Shown here: positions 48,377-60,340 of the stretch, in pieces
How the letters are laid out: each line of letters opens with the position of its first letter
Numbering within the stretch: the first letter of the stretch is position 1
NCBI GenBank assembly: GCA_947683625.1
Contig: CANTUR010000793.1
Location: forward strand, 2,480,001 to 2,544,000
Length of the DNA stretch: 64,000 nucleotides
Source: Mallotus nudiflorus
Lineage: Eukaryota; Streptophyta; Magnoliopsida; Malpighiales; Euphorbiaceae
Direction of reading: 5' to 3'
Program-made: the position numbers and the translations under genes
The notes under the pieces: generated by a model
Database searches by the model: none
The model's input: the letters and a program-made list of their open reading frames with translations, nothing else
What the model was told of the DNA's origin: nothing

Positions 48377-51060
48377 TTAGAGAATATGAGAAGGATCAAA
48401 GATATACTTCCTCAACATAGATACATGGAACACCAAATGAATTCTAGAAAATTCAAGTGACAACACCAATCTGTAAGCCACCTCTCTAGCTTTGGAGCAA
48501 ATTTCAAATGGTCCACGTGCCTTGGAGCTAGCTTGCCCTTTTAACCAATTCGCATTACTCCTTTCATTGGTAAAACTTTCAAAATACCATATATCTAATA
48601 AAGAATGATATATCCTTTCTCTTAGGATCTGCATAGCTCTTCTATCTACTAAAAACATCTTAACCTCTGTTGGATGATAAGAACCTTCAGTAAAGTCACT
48701 TGCACTAATTATGTCCCTATTAGTTGCCTCTCTCAAACTTCCTAACACATGGGTGATTTACACTTCCTACCATATACTGCCTCATATGGAGTCTTTTCAA
48801 TACTTATATGATAATTGTTGTTATATAAAAATTTAACTAATGACAAGTGTAAATCTCATTGTCTACTAAAGTCCATCACACATATCCTCAGTATATCTTC
48901 CAACATTTGAATGGTCCTTTCTAACTGACCATCCATTTGAGGATGAAAAGCGATGCTGAAGTGAAGTCTTGTACACAATGCTTTATGCAACTCTTGCCAA
49001 AAGACTGATGTAAAAGTGGCTCTTCTCTGAGACACTATACTTTTATGTACCCCATAGAGGCCAATAATTTTGTTGATGTACAACCTAGCCAACCTACTTA
49101 TGGTATAAATCTTCTTTATTAGTAAGAAGTGAGCTGACTTGGTTACCCTATCAACTATCACCCATATGGCATCATAACCACTTGTTGTGTGAGGTAATCA
49201 GCAACAAAGTCCATCACAATCATGTCCCACTTCCACTTAGGAATGGGTAGCTATTATTGTAATTCCAAGGGTCTCTAATGTTCCAATTTCACCTATTGAC
49301 ATGTCAGACACCTGGTTACAAACTCTACAATGTTTCTCTTCATCCCATTCCACTAATATATATCTTTCAAATTATGATACATCTTGGTAAAGCCTGGATT
49401 AATACTATAAGTAAAAAAGTATAACTCTTTGATAATCTATTTTCTTAAATCATCCACATCCAATGCATTTAACCTAGTACCCAATCATAGTACACCCTTA
49501 GTATTAATTACAAAGTCTCTCGATTGACCCTACTAAACCTCTAATATTATTTTTTGCAATTGTAGGTCCCTTTTCTGAGCTTCTTTAACTTTATCTAAGT
49601 ACAATAATGTACTCTAAATTGAGCTAATGAACATTGTTTTGTTACCTTTCATTGTAATCCCTGATCAATAAGCTCATTCAAATTTTTAATGATTGCTCTC
49701 ATTTTTGTGAAATTGTGAGCAAAGCTACCTGCTGACTTTCTACTTAATGTGTCAATTACCATATAATCTTTTAGAAGTTCCATTCATATTCTCTTTCTTA
49801 AATTCAAGTCTCTTTTACTAGAAAATATACTTTAAGCTCTTGTGGTTAATGTATATTTCATAAGTTACGCCATATAAGTAATGACTCCAAATCTGTAATG
49901 CAAACACCACTGTGCCATTTCCAAATCATAAGTAAGATAGTTTTACTCATGATTCTTTAACTGATGTGAAGCATGATCAACCACTCTCCCATTCTACATC
50001 AATACACAGCCTAATCCTACTTGAGAATTATCACAATAAACTATATACCCTTCATTCCTTGAAGGTAAAGTTAATAATGGAGTTGAAGTCAACCTATCTT
50101 TGAGCATCTAAAAGTGATCCTTACATTTATCAGTCAACATAAACTTGGCGTTCTTTTGGCTCAATCTTGTTAAAGGTGCAACAATCTTGGAAAAATCCTT
50201 CCAGTTAAACCCAAAACTCCTTACTTAAGTGACTGTTGTGGGTATTTGCTACTCTATAATGGCTTTAATCTTTTTAGGATCTACTTGTATGCCATCTTTG
50301 GATACTACATAACCTAAGAATGCCACTTGATCCAACCAAAACTCATACTTAGAGAATTTGGCATACAGTTAATGTTCTGTCAAAGTTTGAAGTACCATCC
50401 CCAAATGCAGGGCATGTTCATCTTCACTCCTTGAATACACCAAAATGTCGTCAATAAATACAAATTAGTCTAAGAATGGCCTAAACACTCGATTCATCAA
50501 ATCTATAAAAGCTACTAGGACATTAGTCAACCCAAAAGACATTACCAAAAATTCATAATGGCCATTTCTCGTTTGAAATGCAATTTGGGGTATATCTTCA
50601 CTTCTAATTTTCAACTAATGATACTCTAACCTTAAGTCAACCTTAGAGAAACATTGAGCTCCTTAAAGCTGGTCAAACAAATCATCAATCTTTGGAAGAG
50701 GATACTTGTTCTTGATAGTGACTTTATTCAACTATTTATAGTTGATGCAAAGTTAAAAACTACCATCTTTCTTCTTCAAAAACAATACTAGTGCACCCCA
50801 ATGAGATGTATTAGGTTTAATGAAGTCCTTATGTAGAAACTTTTACAATTGCTCCCTAAGTTCCTTTACTTATGTAGGAGCTATCCTATAAGGTGGCATT
50901 GAGATAGGATCTGTACTAGGTATAACATCGATACAAAATTCTATCACTATTTTTAGTTGCAAGCCTAGTAATTCTTTTAAAAAGATATCAGAAAACTCAC
51001 ACATAACTGGCACATTCTTAACTACCCCTTTATTTGCCTTTGTATCTCTAACCATAACTA
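48377..51060 (-). pseudogene. Tekay-type pol: RT, RNase H, integrase, degenerate
   Basis: Read right to left. The RT lead region at 51055-50870 contains IPSTDPISMPPYRIAPT. RT catalytic FIDDILVYSR is at about 50465-50435, preceded by a stop. GCVLM and DLEMA mark RNase H near 50030-49880. Integrase is at 49161-48856 (VDRVTKSAHFL, ATFTSVFWQELHKAL, HPQMDGQLERTIQMLEDILR) and its C-terminal part, RIHLVFHVSMLRKYIFDPSHIL, at 48441-48377. Many TAG/TAA stops and shifts; inactive. Confidence 0.92.
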
Positions 51061-52178
51061 AATAGCCTTAACACTCCCTTTTAATCATCTTTTTAGCTGT
51101 GATTGCATAAATAAGTTTTTAAGGCATTAAAATCCTATTACCTCTAAATCAAAATTCTATATCATTGGAATTCTGAAGATCACCTCTTTCTCTCAATAAT
51201 CCAATGTGGCATAGTGTTAAACCATCTAGTCAATTCCCAAAATCACATGAAAATCAATCATATCTAATAAAACTAAATTTGCCAATAACCCTCTACCTTT
51301 CACCAATACTAGACAAGATGAAAAGACTATATCTTTCTCTAACTCATCATTAAGGGAGTTGCTATAGATAGTGGAAGTAACAATTTGGATGGTTATCATC
51401 CTATCTTAGAAGAAAATACTAATGATACAAAGGAATGTGAAGCACCAGGATTAAATAAAACTCAAGCACTAGAAGAGTATCTACAACCATTGCATTGGAT
51501 TCTTGAGCATCTTAAAGAGTAAATGTGAAAACTCTAGCCTATCCACTGCCTGCTTGATATGATGTAGATGGCTATATAAATCTCCTACCACTAGATCTCC
51601 CTCCATATCTACCTCTTGAAAAATGACTTTGCTGGCCCAAAAATTAACTACCACTCTACTGAGGATACAATGGTGCATGAAATTGAGGAGTTTGTTGTAC
51701 TGGTTGATCAATTATAGCAAATGAACCCTGTAGGTATGCCTATTTATAATTAGAATATGGACATGCTCTATCAAAGTGTACAACCTATCGACATTTGAAA
51801 CATGCTCCTAATGGTAAATGGCAAGGACCTTGATGTACACGACCATAGTTTGAACATACACTAATCTTGAGCCTGTACTACCATACCCGGAGCTCTGGCC
51901 ACTACTACTGCCACTAACTCCAAAACCAAATCTAGTTGCTCTGCCACTTCTACAGTTAGTGATATAACTGTGTCTACTAGGTCTATATGCTCAGGACCTT
52001 ATACTCTGTTGGGAAGTACCCTCTGCTTGAACACCCATAATGCCTAACTAAAAAGTAGGTTGTTGAAGTCCTTAGGCTACTCTCGATCCATTGATGCCAC
52101 TCATATAAAGGTTAGGGATAGTCCCATGTCTAATGTGTCGACTCTCTAGTCATCTAGCCTCCTCAATGACTCTCTCTA

Positions 52179-52838
52179 CCCTCTGATCCTCAATCCATAC
52201 ACCTATATAAGTTGGGCTTAACCCTATCACAAACAAATTTACTACTCTCCTCTCATCATGTATCACATCAATAGCATGACATGACAGCTTGAAGAACTTA
52301 TAGGTGTACTCCTCAACTGACTAATCACCATTGGCTATATGCAACAGCTACCATCTATAATTATCCCTCATATAAGGTAGACAAAAATATTTCAAAAACT
52401 GCTTCTTAAACTCTAACCATGTCATGGTAGTCATAAATGGCTGGATGGGCTACATAAACTAATCCTTAACTACAACTTGTATTAATAATTCCACAATCGT
52501 TATCCTTTGGTAATCAGTGTACCTTATCATGGTCCTAGCCTCAATGATATTTATAAAATCCAAGGCATCTCTTATACCATCAGATGGAACTCTCCCAACT
52601 CTAGAATACAACAAAGCTGCATCTGCATTAGACATTCCTTGGTTCCTCTATTATAACATTTGTTGTACTAGAGGCATGGCTTGATTAAGTGCAGCTAGTC
52701 CTTAATTAATTCCTACTACACTAGCTACAAAAGCTACATGAGCTTCTTTCTTTACTTGCGGTTGTTGCTCTTATTTTTGAGCTGCCGCTACCCTAGGCCT
52801 ACCCCTTCTTCTACCTTGTGGGGCATAGGGAGGAGCTT
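52179..52838. repeat. Gag-internal duplication, copy 1
   Basis: From CCCTCTGATCCTCAATCC to GGGAGGAGCTT. Repeated 665 bases to the right with no difference I could find by eye. Confidence 0.95.
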
Positions 52839-52843
52839 AACCT

Positions 52844-53503
52844 CCCTCTGATCCTCAATCCATACACCTATATAAGTTGGGCTTAACCCTATCACAAACA
52901 AATTTACTACTCTCCTCTCATCATGTATCACATCAATAGCATGACATGACAGCTTGAAGAACTTATAGGTGTACTCCTCAACTGACTAATCACCATTGGC
53001 TATATGCAACAGCTACCATCTATAATTATCCCTCATATAAGGTAGACAAAAATATTTCAAAAACTGCTTCTTAAACTCTAACCATGTCATGGTAGTCATA
53101 AATGGCTGGATGGGCTACATAAACTAATCCTTAACTACAACTTGTATTAATAATTCCACAATCGTTATCCTTTGGTAATCAGTGTACCTTATCATGGTCC
53201 TAGCCTCAATGATATTTATAAAATCCAAGGCATCTCTTATACCATCAGATGGAACTCTCCCAACTCTAGAATACAACAAAGCTGCATCTGCATTAGACAT
53301 TCCTTGGTTCCTCTATTATAACATTTGTTGTACTAGAGGCATGGCTTGATTAAGTGCAGCTAGTCCTTAATTAATTCCTACTACACTAGCTACAAAAGCT
53401 ACATGAGCTTCTTTCTTTACTTGCGGTTGTTGCTCTTATTTTTGAGCTGCCGCTACCCTAGGCCTACCCCTTCTTCTACCTTGTGGGGCATAGGGAGGAG
53501 CTT
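52844..53503. repeat. Gag-internal duplication, copy 2
   Basis: Same 660 bases as 52179-52838; the copies are separated by AACCT (52839-52843). Identity is striking inside an element otherwise full of mutations. Confidence 0.95.
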
Positions 53504-53745
53504 CATCTTGAATGGACTACTCACCATCATCATATACAACATCTGTAGTAGGAGCATTTTGTGCTCTCCTCCTCATTCTAAAAGGCATAGAAGCTAATAA
53601 GATTCAAAACACAACAAGGGAACTAACATATTCATAAAATTCCAGAAACAATAATGACAACGAATGACATTTATCAACCTAATCACCACAGTAATTTCAA
53701 GAAAAGACAGATACCAATGACTAAAAGAACAAGGAATGAACCATT

Positions 53746-53758
53746 GCTCTAATACCAA
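53746..53758 (-). other. tRNA-Met primer-binding site of the minus-strand Tekay-type element
   Basis: TTGGTATTAGAGC on the minus strand, three bases from LTR end TCATGACA (53762). Confidence 0.9.
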
Positions 53759-53761
53759 CTT

Positions 53762-56103
53762 TGTCATGACCTGAACCCTATAGACATGTGACTAATACTA
53801 GGGAATGGGAAAGTATGAAGCTTCTGAAGCCTATAGTAAGCCTAAAAGATTTATCACAATAAAAGTAACCATTTAAAATCCTAAGAAAAATTCAGTGGAG
53901 TTTACTTCATATCGGGAACAAACCTAAAACCTATAAAATGCAAATAATACTCCTAATAATATATAGCAATCACCACTACTCCAATATCATCAAAATCACT
54001 AACATCTCAACTCAAGTATTCAAAAATACACATTATAATGTAATACAAAAATTAATATAAATACAACAACAACAATTCTTCCAAACCACTGCAGTGTTTA
54101 AATTAACTACATTCATTCCATAAATATTAATAACATTATAATAACCTATATATAGCAACCGATGAAGAATGAGTTTGGTGCAAGGAAGAAGAATTAACAG
54201 TAGACTCCCAAGATCTTAGAAAAATAGTTGAGGGGAGTCAGACCTCACTGAATAAGCTAATATAAAGAAATTCATGATATTTCAAAAACCTCCATTGTTA
54301 AAAATAATTTATAGAAATATAATATCTATAATTTATTTTTAAAACCATTAGTTTGCCAAAATCATATTTATAAATCTTAAAAGAATTTTATAAAATCTCT
54401 TAAACACCTTTATAATAAAATAAACTTTATTTAAAATGTCTTTAAGTGGAAAATTATGGTATAACCCTAAACCATAAATATAAAAGCCAATCAGCTCACT
54501 TATTCATCCAAGGACTGCATGTTCTTGAGAGTTGAGCTTCCACCGAGCTACCATTCGCAGTAATCTCTTATTCCAAATATTTTCTAGCTACTAGTCCCGA
54601 AGCATCAACTGAGCTGCTAGTTTAGTAAATAATCAATTAAAGTACACTCAAGAACTATGCATCAACCAAGCCTTTCAATACCACACGCCCGAGAGCTATG
54701 CATCAACTGAGCTTTTCCATACCATATGCCCAAGAGTTATGCGTCAACTGAGCTTTTTCATATAATATTCCACATAAGGGCCCAACTCAAAGATTAATGC
54801 CACTATGCACACAATACTGATAACACCTATCAGGTAGCTCATTTTACCAATATTTTCCAAAAATCTCTTTATATAAATAAATATATAATAAATTCAAAAG
54901 AATGCCATAACTAAAAAATAATATAAAAATAACAATATTCCCATTTATCCTTCACAAAAATATTTTTACCATAAATCATCATATAAAAAGTACTAACAAC
55001 ATTCTAACTTTAATAATATTCAAAACATAAATAATATCTCAAATTCAGTATTTCTTAAATACCTAAATTAACAGACACTTTAAAATATTAACTTACAAGT
55101 GGAGCGAGGGGGCTGAAATGTCCTTGTCTATCTAATCTCCAATGTTCATAGTCTAGTATTCTCTATAATAAATAATATTTATTTAAAGTATATATATATA
55201 TTGGAAATTTCAACCAAAACATTTATAGGATTTTTAACTCAAAATCCATAAGGAGCCAAACCTATCTTTAGTTACAAAAATTAATTTTCATAATTTAACT
55301 ATTTAATAAAAATAAAATTTTTTGGATTGGTCACTATTCTTCACTAGAATCTGGTTGGAACTCACAAGATTTCCCATTGTAAATTTGTCTTTTATATAAA
55401 GCAGACATATACACATCTTCACAACACTAAGGAGAAGCTAAATGCACATTCATATACTTAGATTAATGGTCATATTAATAGATCGAGTCAAAAATAGGAA
55501 TTTACCAATCAAGCTCCAAAAAGCACTAAATGGCAACACCTAAATGGATGGTTGGTCTCTAAAGACTCCTGGCAATGAGAGCAACTTGTTGGAACTAGCA
55601 ATTGAAAGTTATCATAAAATGGTAGTTCTACATCGAAAGTAAGTGGCCAAATGTTTAAAGGTTAAACTAACTTAAACCATGTCAAATTTCATAAAATAAA
55701 ATTTATTAGGATATTAAGGAGGTTGAGAAGGATAAGTGGTTAAAATTTTGTGGCAAACGGAGGTTGTTTGGCTGGTTATTGGAGAGGAAGAAGATAATAG
55801 TGTCACATTGTCAACCAGGAGAGTTCAGGGGCTTTTGTGCAATTTCTTGCATTTGCTAGATATAATTGAAGAGGTAGATGAAAAATTACCACTTTGATAG
55901 TCATATTTTTTTAAAATATCTATTTGGTCCTTCCACTTTGAAGTCTAGATAATTGCTAGTAATTAAATGAGTTAATCACTTAAAGACTAGAAATTGCCAG
56001 AAACTAACTGAGTTAACACCATACAAATATTCAATAACCACTCAGCAACCCAATAACAATAGTAAAACATATTTATTTATTTAAATAATTATGGGTTATT
56101 ACA
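53762..56103 (-). repeat. 5' LTR of the minus-strand Tekay-type element
   Basis: Partner of 45675-48138, ending GGTTATTACA at 56103 (minus-strand start TGTAATAACC). Contains the shared GTCAGACCTCACTGA block at 54237-54251. About 120 bp shorter than the partner, partly by a deletion near 55190, where the other copy has extra sequence at 47115-47240. Confidence 0.92.
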
Positions 56104-56274
56104 ACTGTAATACCCTATATTTTATTTAAATAAAGTAATTTCCAAATTTGTGGTATTAATAATTAAATTTTTATTTTTATTTTATATAAATGTTACTTAT
56201 CTAGCTATGTAATTAATATATTTATGTTAACATTATTTTAAGGTTTTATTATTTGATATAAGTATTATATTTGG

Positions 56275-56278
<4 letters not shown>

Positions 56279-56356
<78 letters not shown>
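56279..56356. repeat. (TA)n microsatellite in the LTR
   Basis: About 39 TA units. The partner LTR has only a short (TA/TG)n at the same place (63293-63326), so the tract length changed after insertion. Confidence 0.97.
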
Positions 56357-56359
<3 letters not shown>

Positions 56360-56522
56360 TGTGAGTGAATATACATATATAGTACGTAACTTGGAACATT
56401 TTATATGTATAAATAGATATACATATTATACTATATGACTATAATATAAAGTGAGAGTGTTATATATATGTATATATATGACTATATGTGAGTTTGGGAG
56501 TTTATATATATATACAAATTCA

Positions 56523-56575
<53 letters not shown>

Positions 56576-56576
56576 G

Positions 56577-56950
56577 AATGTAGAAGCACCCACCACCCAA
56601 ACCACACACTTCCACTGCCCCTCATCCTGTCCGTCACCATCCTTGCCCCTTCCCCTCACTACGCTGCCTCCATCACCACCTGAAATCACCATTGTCGCCG
56701 TCGTCCAAGCTCCCCAACTACTGCTGCTCTTTTTCTTCCTCGCCAGGCAGCATTTCTTCTTCCTCGCGCGATAGCCCTATCCTGATCTGCCTGTTCAGCT
56801 TCTTCCCTCCGCTGGATCGCTGCCTTCCTGCCTCACCAGAGATGCTTCCTTGGCTGGCATTTCTGGTGGCAGTAAACTCTCTTCTTCCTCTTTCATTCTT
56901 CTTAGCTCGATAAGCATATCGGAGTGGAAGCTGTTGGATTAAGGCAGACG
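56577..56950 (+). other. GC-rich island in the LTR (probable transcript leader)
   Basis: Strong shift from AT-rich to GC-rich, CACC- and CTTCCTC-rich, with CpG-containing GTCGCCGTCGTCC. The same island occurs at 63530-63910 and a comparable one in the solo LTR at 31540-31720. Open frames here (56692-56913; 63632-63922) are serine- and leucine-rich and match no known protein. Confidence 0.6.
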
Positions 56951-58024
56951 CACAGTCATCAACCTTCTCATTCATTTTATAAGTTGATAAAATGATTTAT
57001 GCGTGTGTTTTATTTAAAGACTATGTGCGCTCATATTTTTAATACTTATTATATGATTTATTTAACTTAATGTTGTTATTTATGGTTTAAATGCATTTTA
57101 TTTATTTAAAAATGGGTTTTGAGAAATTTTGGTAAAACTGGCTACCTTGTGGGTTTCACTAGGACCATGTGCACATGGTAGAGATTGAGAGATGGATTCG
57201 ATTTATGTATGACTGGTGAATATTAAATTGGGATGGGTGCCTCGATGGAAGCCTTGCTCTCGGGGACCACCAGTGATTGGGAAGTTAATATTGGACTGGG
57301 ATGGGTGCCTCGATTGATGCCTTAGCTCTCAAGGACCACCAATGCCATGTATTTAGATTAAGTGGATGACTGCAGCTTGGTGCCTCAGTTGATGCCTTTG
57401 CTCTCGGGGACCGGCAGTCCAGTTGGAATAAGTGGGCCCAGTTAGCTAGTTAGAAATCTGGGATTAGGTTTTATCGAGATTTTTCAAAAGATATATATTT
57501 ACATTATAAAATTATTTTCACTATAAATATATGGTTTTCAAAAGTTTTCCAAACCGTATAGCTCTTTTATTGACTTACTCAATGAGGTCTGATTCCACTC
57601 AATTTACTTTTTTTCAAGAGCTTAGGAGTTCGACCTCAGATTGCCTCCACGCTGAATTTCTTCATCACTAGCTATACTATGTAGGTCATTGTAAGTTGTA
57701 TTGTAGTAGTAACTTTAGAAAACTGTAGTAGTAGCTATACTAAGAATTGTATGACTTAAGTATACTTATGTATTTTATTTCAATGAACCGTGCTTATGTA
57801 CAATGATTTATGATATGTGATGTTGGAGAATATTTTATTTATGCATTCAATTATGTTTAATTTCAGAAAAATCAGTTTGATAATGTGTTTTGTTATGAAA
57901 TAAAGTTTTAAATTGGAAGGTTTTATTTTTCTTTTCTTTAAGGCTTACTACGGGTTTTGGGGGCCTTACGCCTACCCATTCCCTAGTGCTGATCACATGC
58001 CCTCAGGTTCGAGTCATGACAAAG

Positions 58025-58037
58025 TTAGTATCAAAGC
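58025..58037 (+). other. tRNA-Met primer-binding site, plus-strand Tekay-type element
   Basis: TTAGTATCAAAGC, two changes from TTGGTATCAGAGC, three bases after the LTR end. Confidence 0.85.
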
Positions 58038-58254
58038 ATAGGTTCAATTAATTATCTATGTCTGTCTTTCTGTTTAACTACTGCAGTAATAGGGTTAATA
58101 ATTGTCTTTGAGATGTTCTTATTTCTAATTCCGCATTGCGTTAAATACTTTTGCCTTGTTTTGAATTCAATTTTCTTTATCCTTTCATAATGAGGCATGT
58201 GTGAATAAACCCCAATGTCAATCTGACTCTCAGACTTGATGAGTAGTCTGTGCA

Positions 58255-59580
58255 TGATAAGGCTCCTCCTTCTGCTCCACGTCGTAGGGGCAGAGGTAGA
58301 GGTAGAGGTCGAGCTAGGGCAACTGCAACTGAGATTCCTGATCAGTAGCCAGTTGGGCTTGAAGCTCCAGCCATAGACCCCACAGCCTTTGCAGCTGGAC
58401 TAGTAGGGATTAATCAAGATCTTGCAGTATTGAATCAGGTGATGCCCCTTGTGCAACAGATGTTATAGCAGAGGAATCAGGGGATGTCAGATACTGATGA
58501 AGCACTTCTCTACTCCTAAATTGGTAGAGTTTCTTTTGACAGTACGGGTGATGCCTTAGATTTCATTAATGCAATTGAGGCATGTACTAAGACGAGACAC
58601 ACGAACTATCAGCGGATAATGATTGTGGAGTTGTCAGTTCAAGTGACAGCTCAAAACTGGTTCATGCAGTCGATTCAGCTGTCCATGCATGAGTTGACTT
58701 GGCCAGAGTTTAAGGATCGCTTCCTGAGATTCTTCTATCCTCCAGCCACCAAAGATGCTTATAGGTGATAGTTGCTCCACATCACTAGGGGGGATAGGTC
58801 AGTAGAGGACTACACTAGGGAGTTTAATAGGCTATCCCAACATGTAGAGGACATCAAGAGAGACCCTTACAGAGCAGTAGAGTTGTATGTTACTGGTCTG
58901 GGACCTACTTTTATTGGCATGCGTATGAATGACCGCACCCTAGAGAGTGTGATTGAGGAGGCCCATTTGATTGAGAGATGACATATCTGCCAGGGCACCA
59001 TATTAGATCCCTATATGGTTGGTGGTAGTGTATATGGTATAGCTCCTGGGTATCAGTAACTAGCCTTTCACATTGGTAGTTCAAGTCAGTAGGCTATAGG
59101 TAGTTCACAGCAGGGTGGTAGGAGGTCCAGGACTCACCGAGTTAGTCGATATAGTTATGCCATAAATAAGAGAAGTGGCAGAGGTCATAGATTTAGTACT
59201 AGAGTCAACAGCAGTAGCAGTGGGCAGAGCTCTGGACAGAGTAGTTCTGGGTCTGGGGCTAGTGCATGTGTGAGTTATGGTCAATTCCATCAGGGCCTGT
59301 GTCATTTGTTGTTGAGTGCTTGCTTCAGATGTGGACAGGTTGGTCATCTTGCCAGAGCTTGTCCTCACTCCGAATATCAACCACAGTATGCTCAGGGTTC
59401 ATCTTCATCAATGGCTTAGCCCTACTATCTGATGCCTCAGCAGTATAGAGCACCAGTACAGCCACAACAGAGACTGTCACAACTTATGGGCCAGCAGGGT
59501 TAAGGTTCGGTTGGTAGGCCTAGTGGTTGTGGGTTTGTGCAGCCTTTGACATCTCAGTAGGCAAGTCGTGGCCAGGCTCA
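58255..59580 (+). pseudogene. Tekay-type gag, several stops
   Basis: An arginine-glycine-rich N-terminus (RRRGRGRGRGRARA near 58280) is followed by the capsid: FINAIEACTKTRHTNYQR, NWFMQSIQ, WPEFKDRFLRFFYPP and SVEDYTREFNRLSQHV. An SSGQSSGQSSSGSG linker precedes an intact zinc knuckle CFRCGQVGHLARAC near 59326-59367. Stops replace CAG/CAA at about nine sites, for example 58346 and 58466. No clear start codon survives at the N-terminus. Confidence 0.9.
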
Positions 59581-59581
59581 A

Positions 59582-60340
59582 GTGTTCACTTTGACACTAC
59601 AGGATGCTCAGACTTCTAACGCAGTGGTAGTAGGTATTCTCTCAGTCTGTGCATGTGATGCTAGAGTATTGTTTGACCCTAGTGCTTCGTATTCATTCAT
59701 TTCTCCTGTGTTTGCTTCGAGAATCGAGTGGCAGCCTTCCAGGTTGTCCTTTCCTCTATCTGTATCGACTCCTCTTAGTGATGAGTTAAAGACAGATATT
59801 CTCTTTCCTTCATGTTTGGTGTCAATTGATGGTAGAGAATTATTGGCGGACTTGGTGTTGTTTGATGTGTTGGAATTCGACGTCATTAGGGTATGGATTG
59901 GTTGTCGAGGTATTATGCTTCGGTGAATTGTCGAGAGAAAGAAGTGGTGTTCAGAATTCCGAATGAAGAAGAGTTCTGTTTTAAAGGTGAGAAGAGCTAC
60001 ATGCCTCGTAATCTTATTTCTGCCATTACAGCCCAGAAGATGCTTAGAAGGGGTTGTCAAGGTTACTTGACAGTAGTAAGAGATGTTAAGAAAGAGAATG
60101 GGGCAATCGAACAGGTGCCAGTGGTGTGTGAATTTCTGGATGTCTTTCCTGAAGAATTACTGGGATTACCACCAAATAGAGACATAGAGTTCTGTATCGT
60201 TGTCATACCTGGTTCAGATCCTATTTCTATGCCACCCTACAGAATGGCACCAGCTGAATTACAAGAGTTGAAGGAGCAGTTACAGGAGTTGCTTGATAAG
60301 GGTTTCATAAGACCTAGTACATCACCTTAGGGTGCTCCGG
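59582..60340 (+). pseudogene. Tekay-type protease and RT lead region
   Basis: The protease reads VLFDPSASYSFIS near 59667-59705: the catalytic D-S-G/D-T-G is D-P-S, so glycine is lost. LVLFDVLEFDVI and, one frame over, MDWLSRYYASVNCREKEV follow, showing a shift near 59890. The RT lead region runs to 60330, with DVFPEELLGLPPNRDIEFC and SDPISMPPYRMAPAEL, ending at a TAG where a tryptophan (SPWGAPV) is expected. Confidence 0.92.

Larger units (their letters stand above)
51480..53588 (-). pseudogene. Tekay-type gag with internal 660-bp duplication
   Basis: Begins ATGCCTTTTAGAATGAGG at 53588. Gag pieces include NADAALLYSRVGRVPSDGIRDA, FINIIEARTMIRYTDY and SVEEYTYKFFKLSCHAI. They occur twice because a 660-bp segment is repeated (see repeat entries), so the gag is longer than the family norm. 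Zinc-knuckle sequence is near 51820-51760 but damaged. Multiple stops. Confidence 0.85.
45675..56103 (-). mobile_element. Tekay/Del-type Ty3/gypsy retrotransposon, full-length but decayed
   Basis: Long LTRs (2464 and 2342 bp) flank an interior of about 5.6 kb in the order primer site, gag, protease, RT, RNase H, integrase, purine tract on the minus strand. LTR ends are TGTAATAACC..TCATGACA on the minus strand. Left flank is ACAAT (45670-45674); the right flank is only two bases before another element. Many in-frame TAG/TAA, mostly where CAG or CAA would be expected. It is closely related in all domains to the plus-strand element at 56106. Confidence 0.92.
56106..58021 (+). repeat. 5' LTR of the plus-strand Tekay-type element, 1916 bp
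   Basis: Starts TGTAATACCC and ends GAGTCATGACA. Contains (TA)n at 56279-56356 and 56526-56572, a GC-rich island at 56577-56950, and the block ACTCAATGAGGTCTGA (57573-57588), the reverse complement of the block shared with the minus-strand and solo LTRs. Partner: 63117 onward. Confidence 0.95.

Noticed and set aside
56692..56913. Serine/leucine-rich open frame in the LTR, with a longer relative at 63632-63922
   Set aside because: Lies in the GC-rich LTR island; the frame length is not conserved between the two LTRs and nothing is recognisable.
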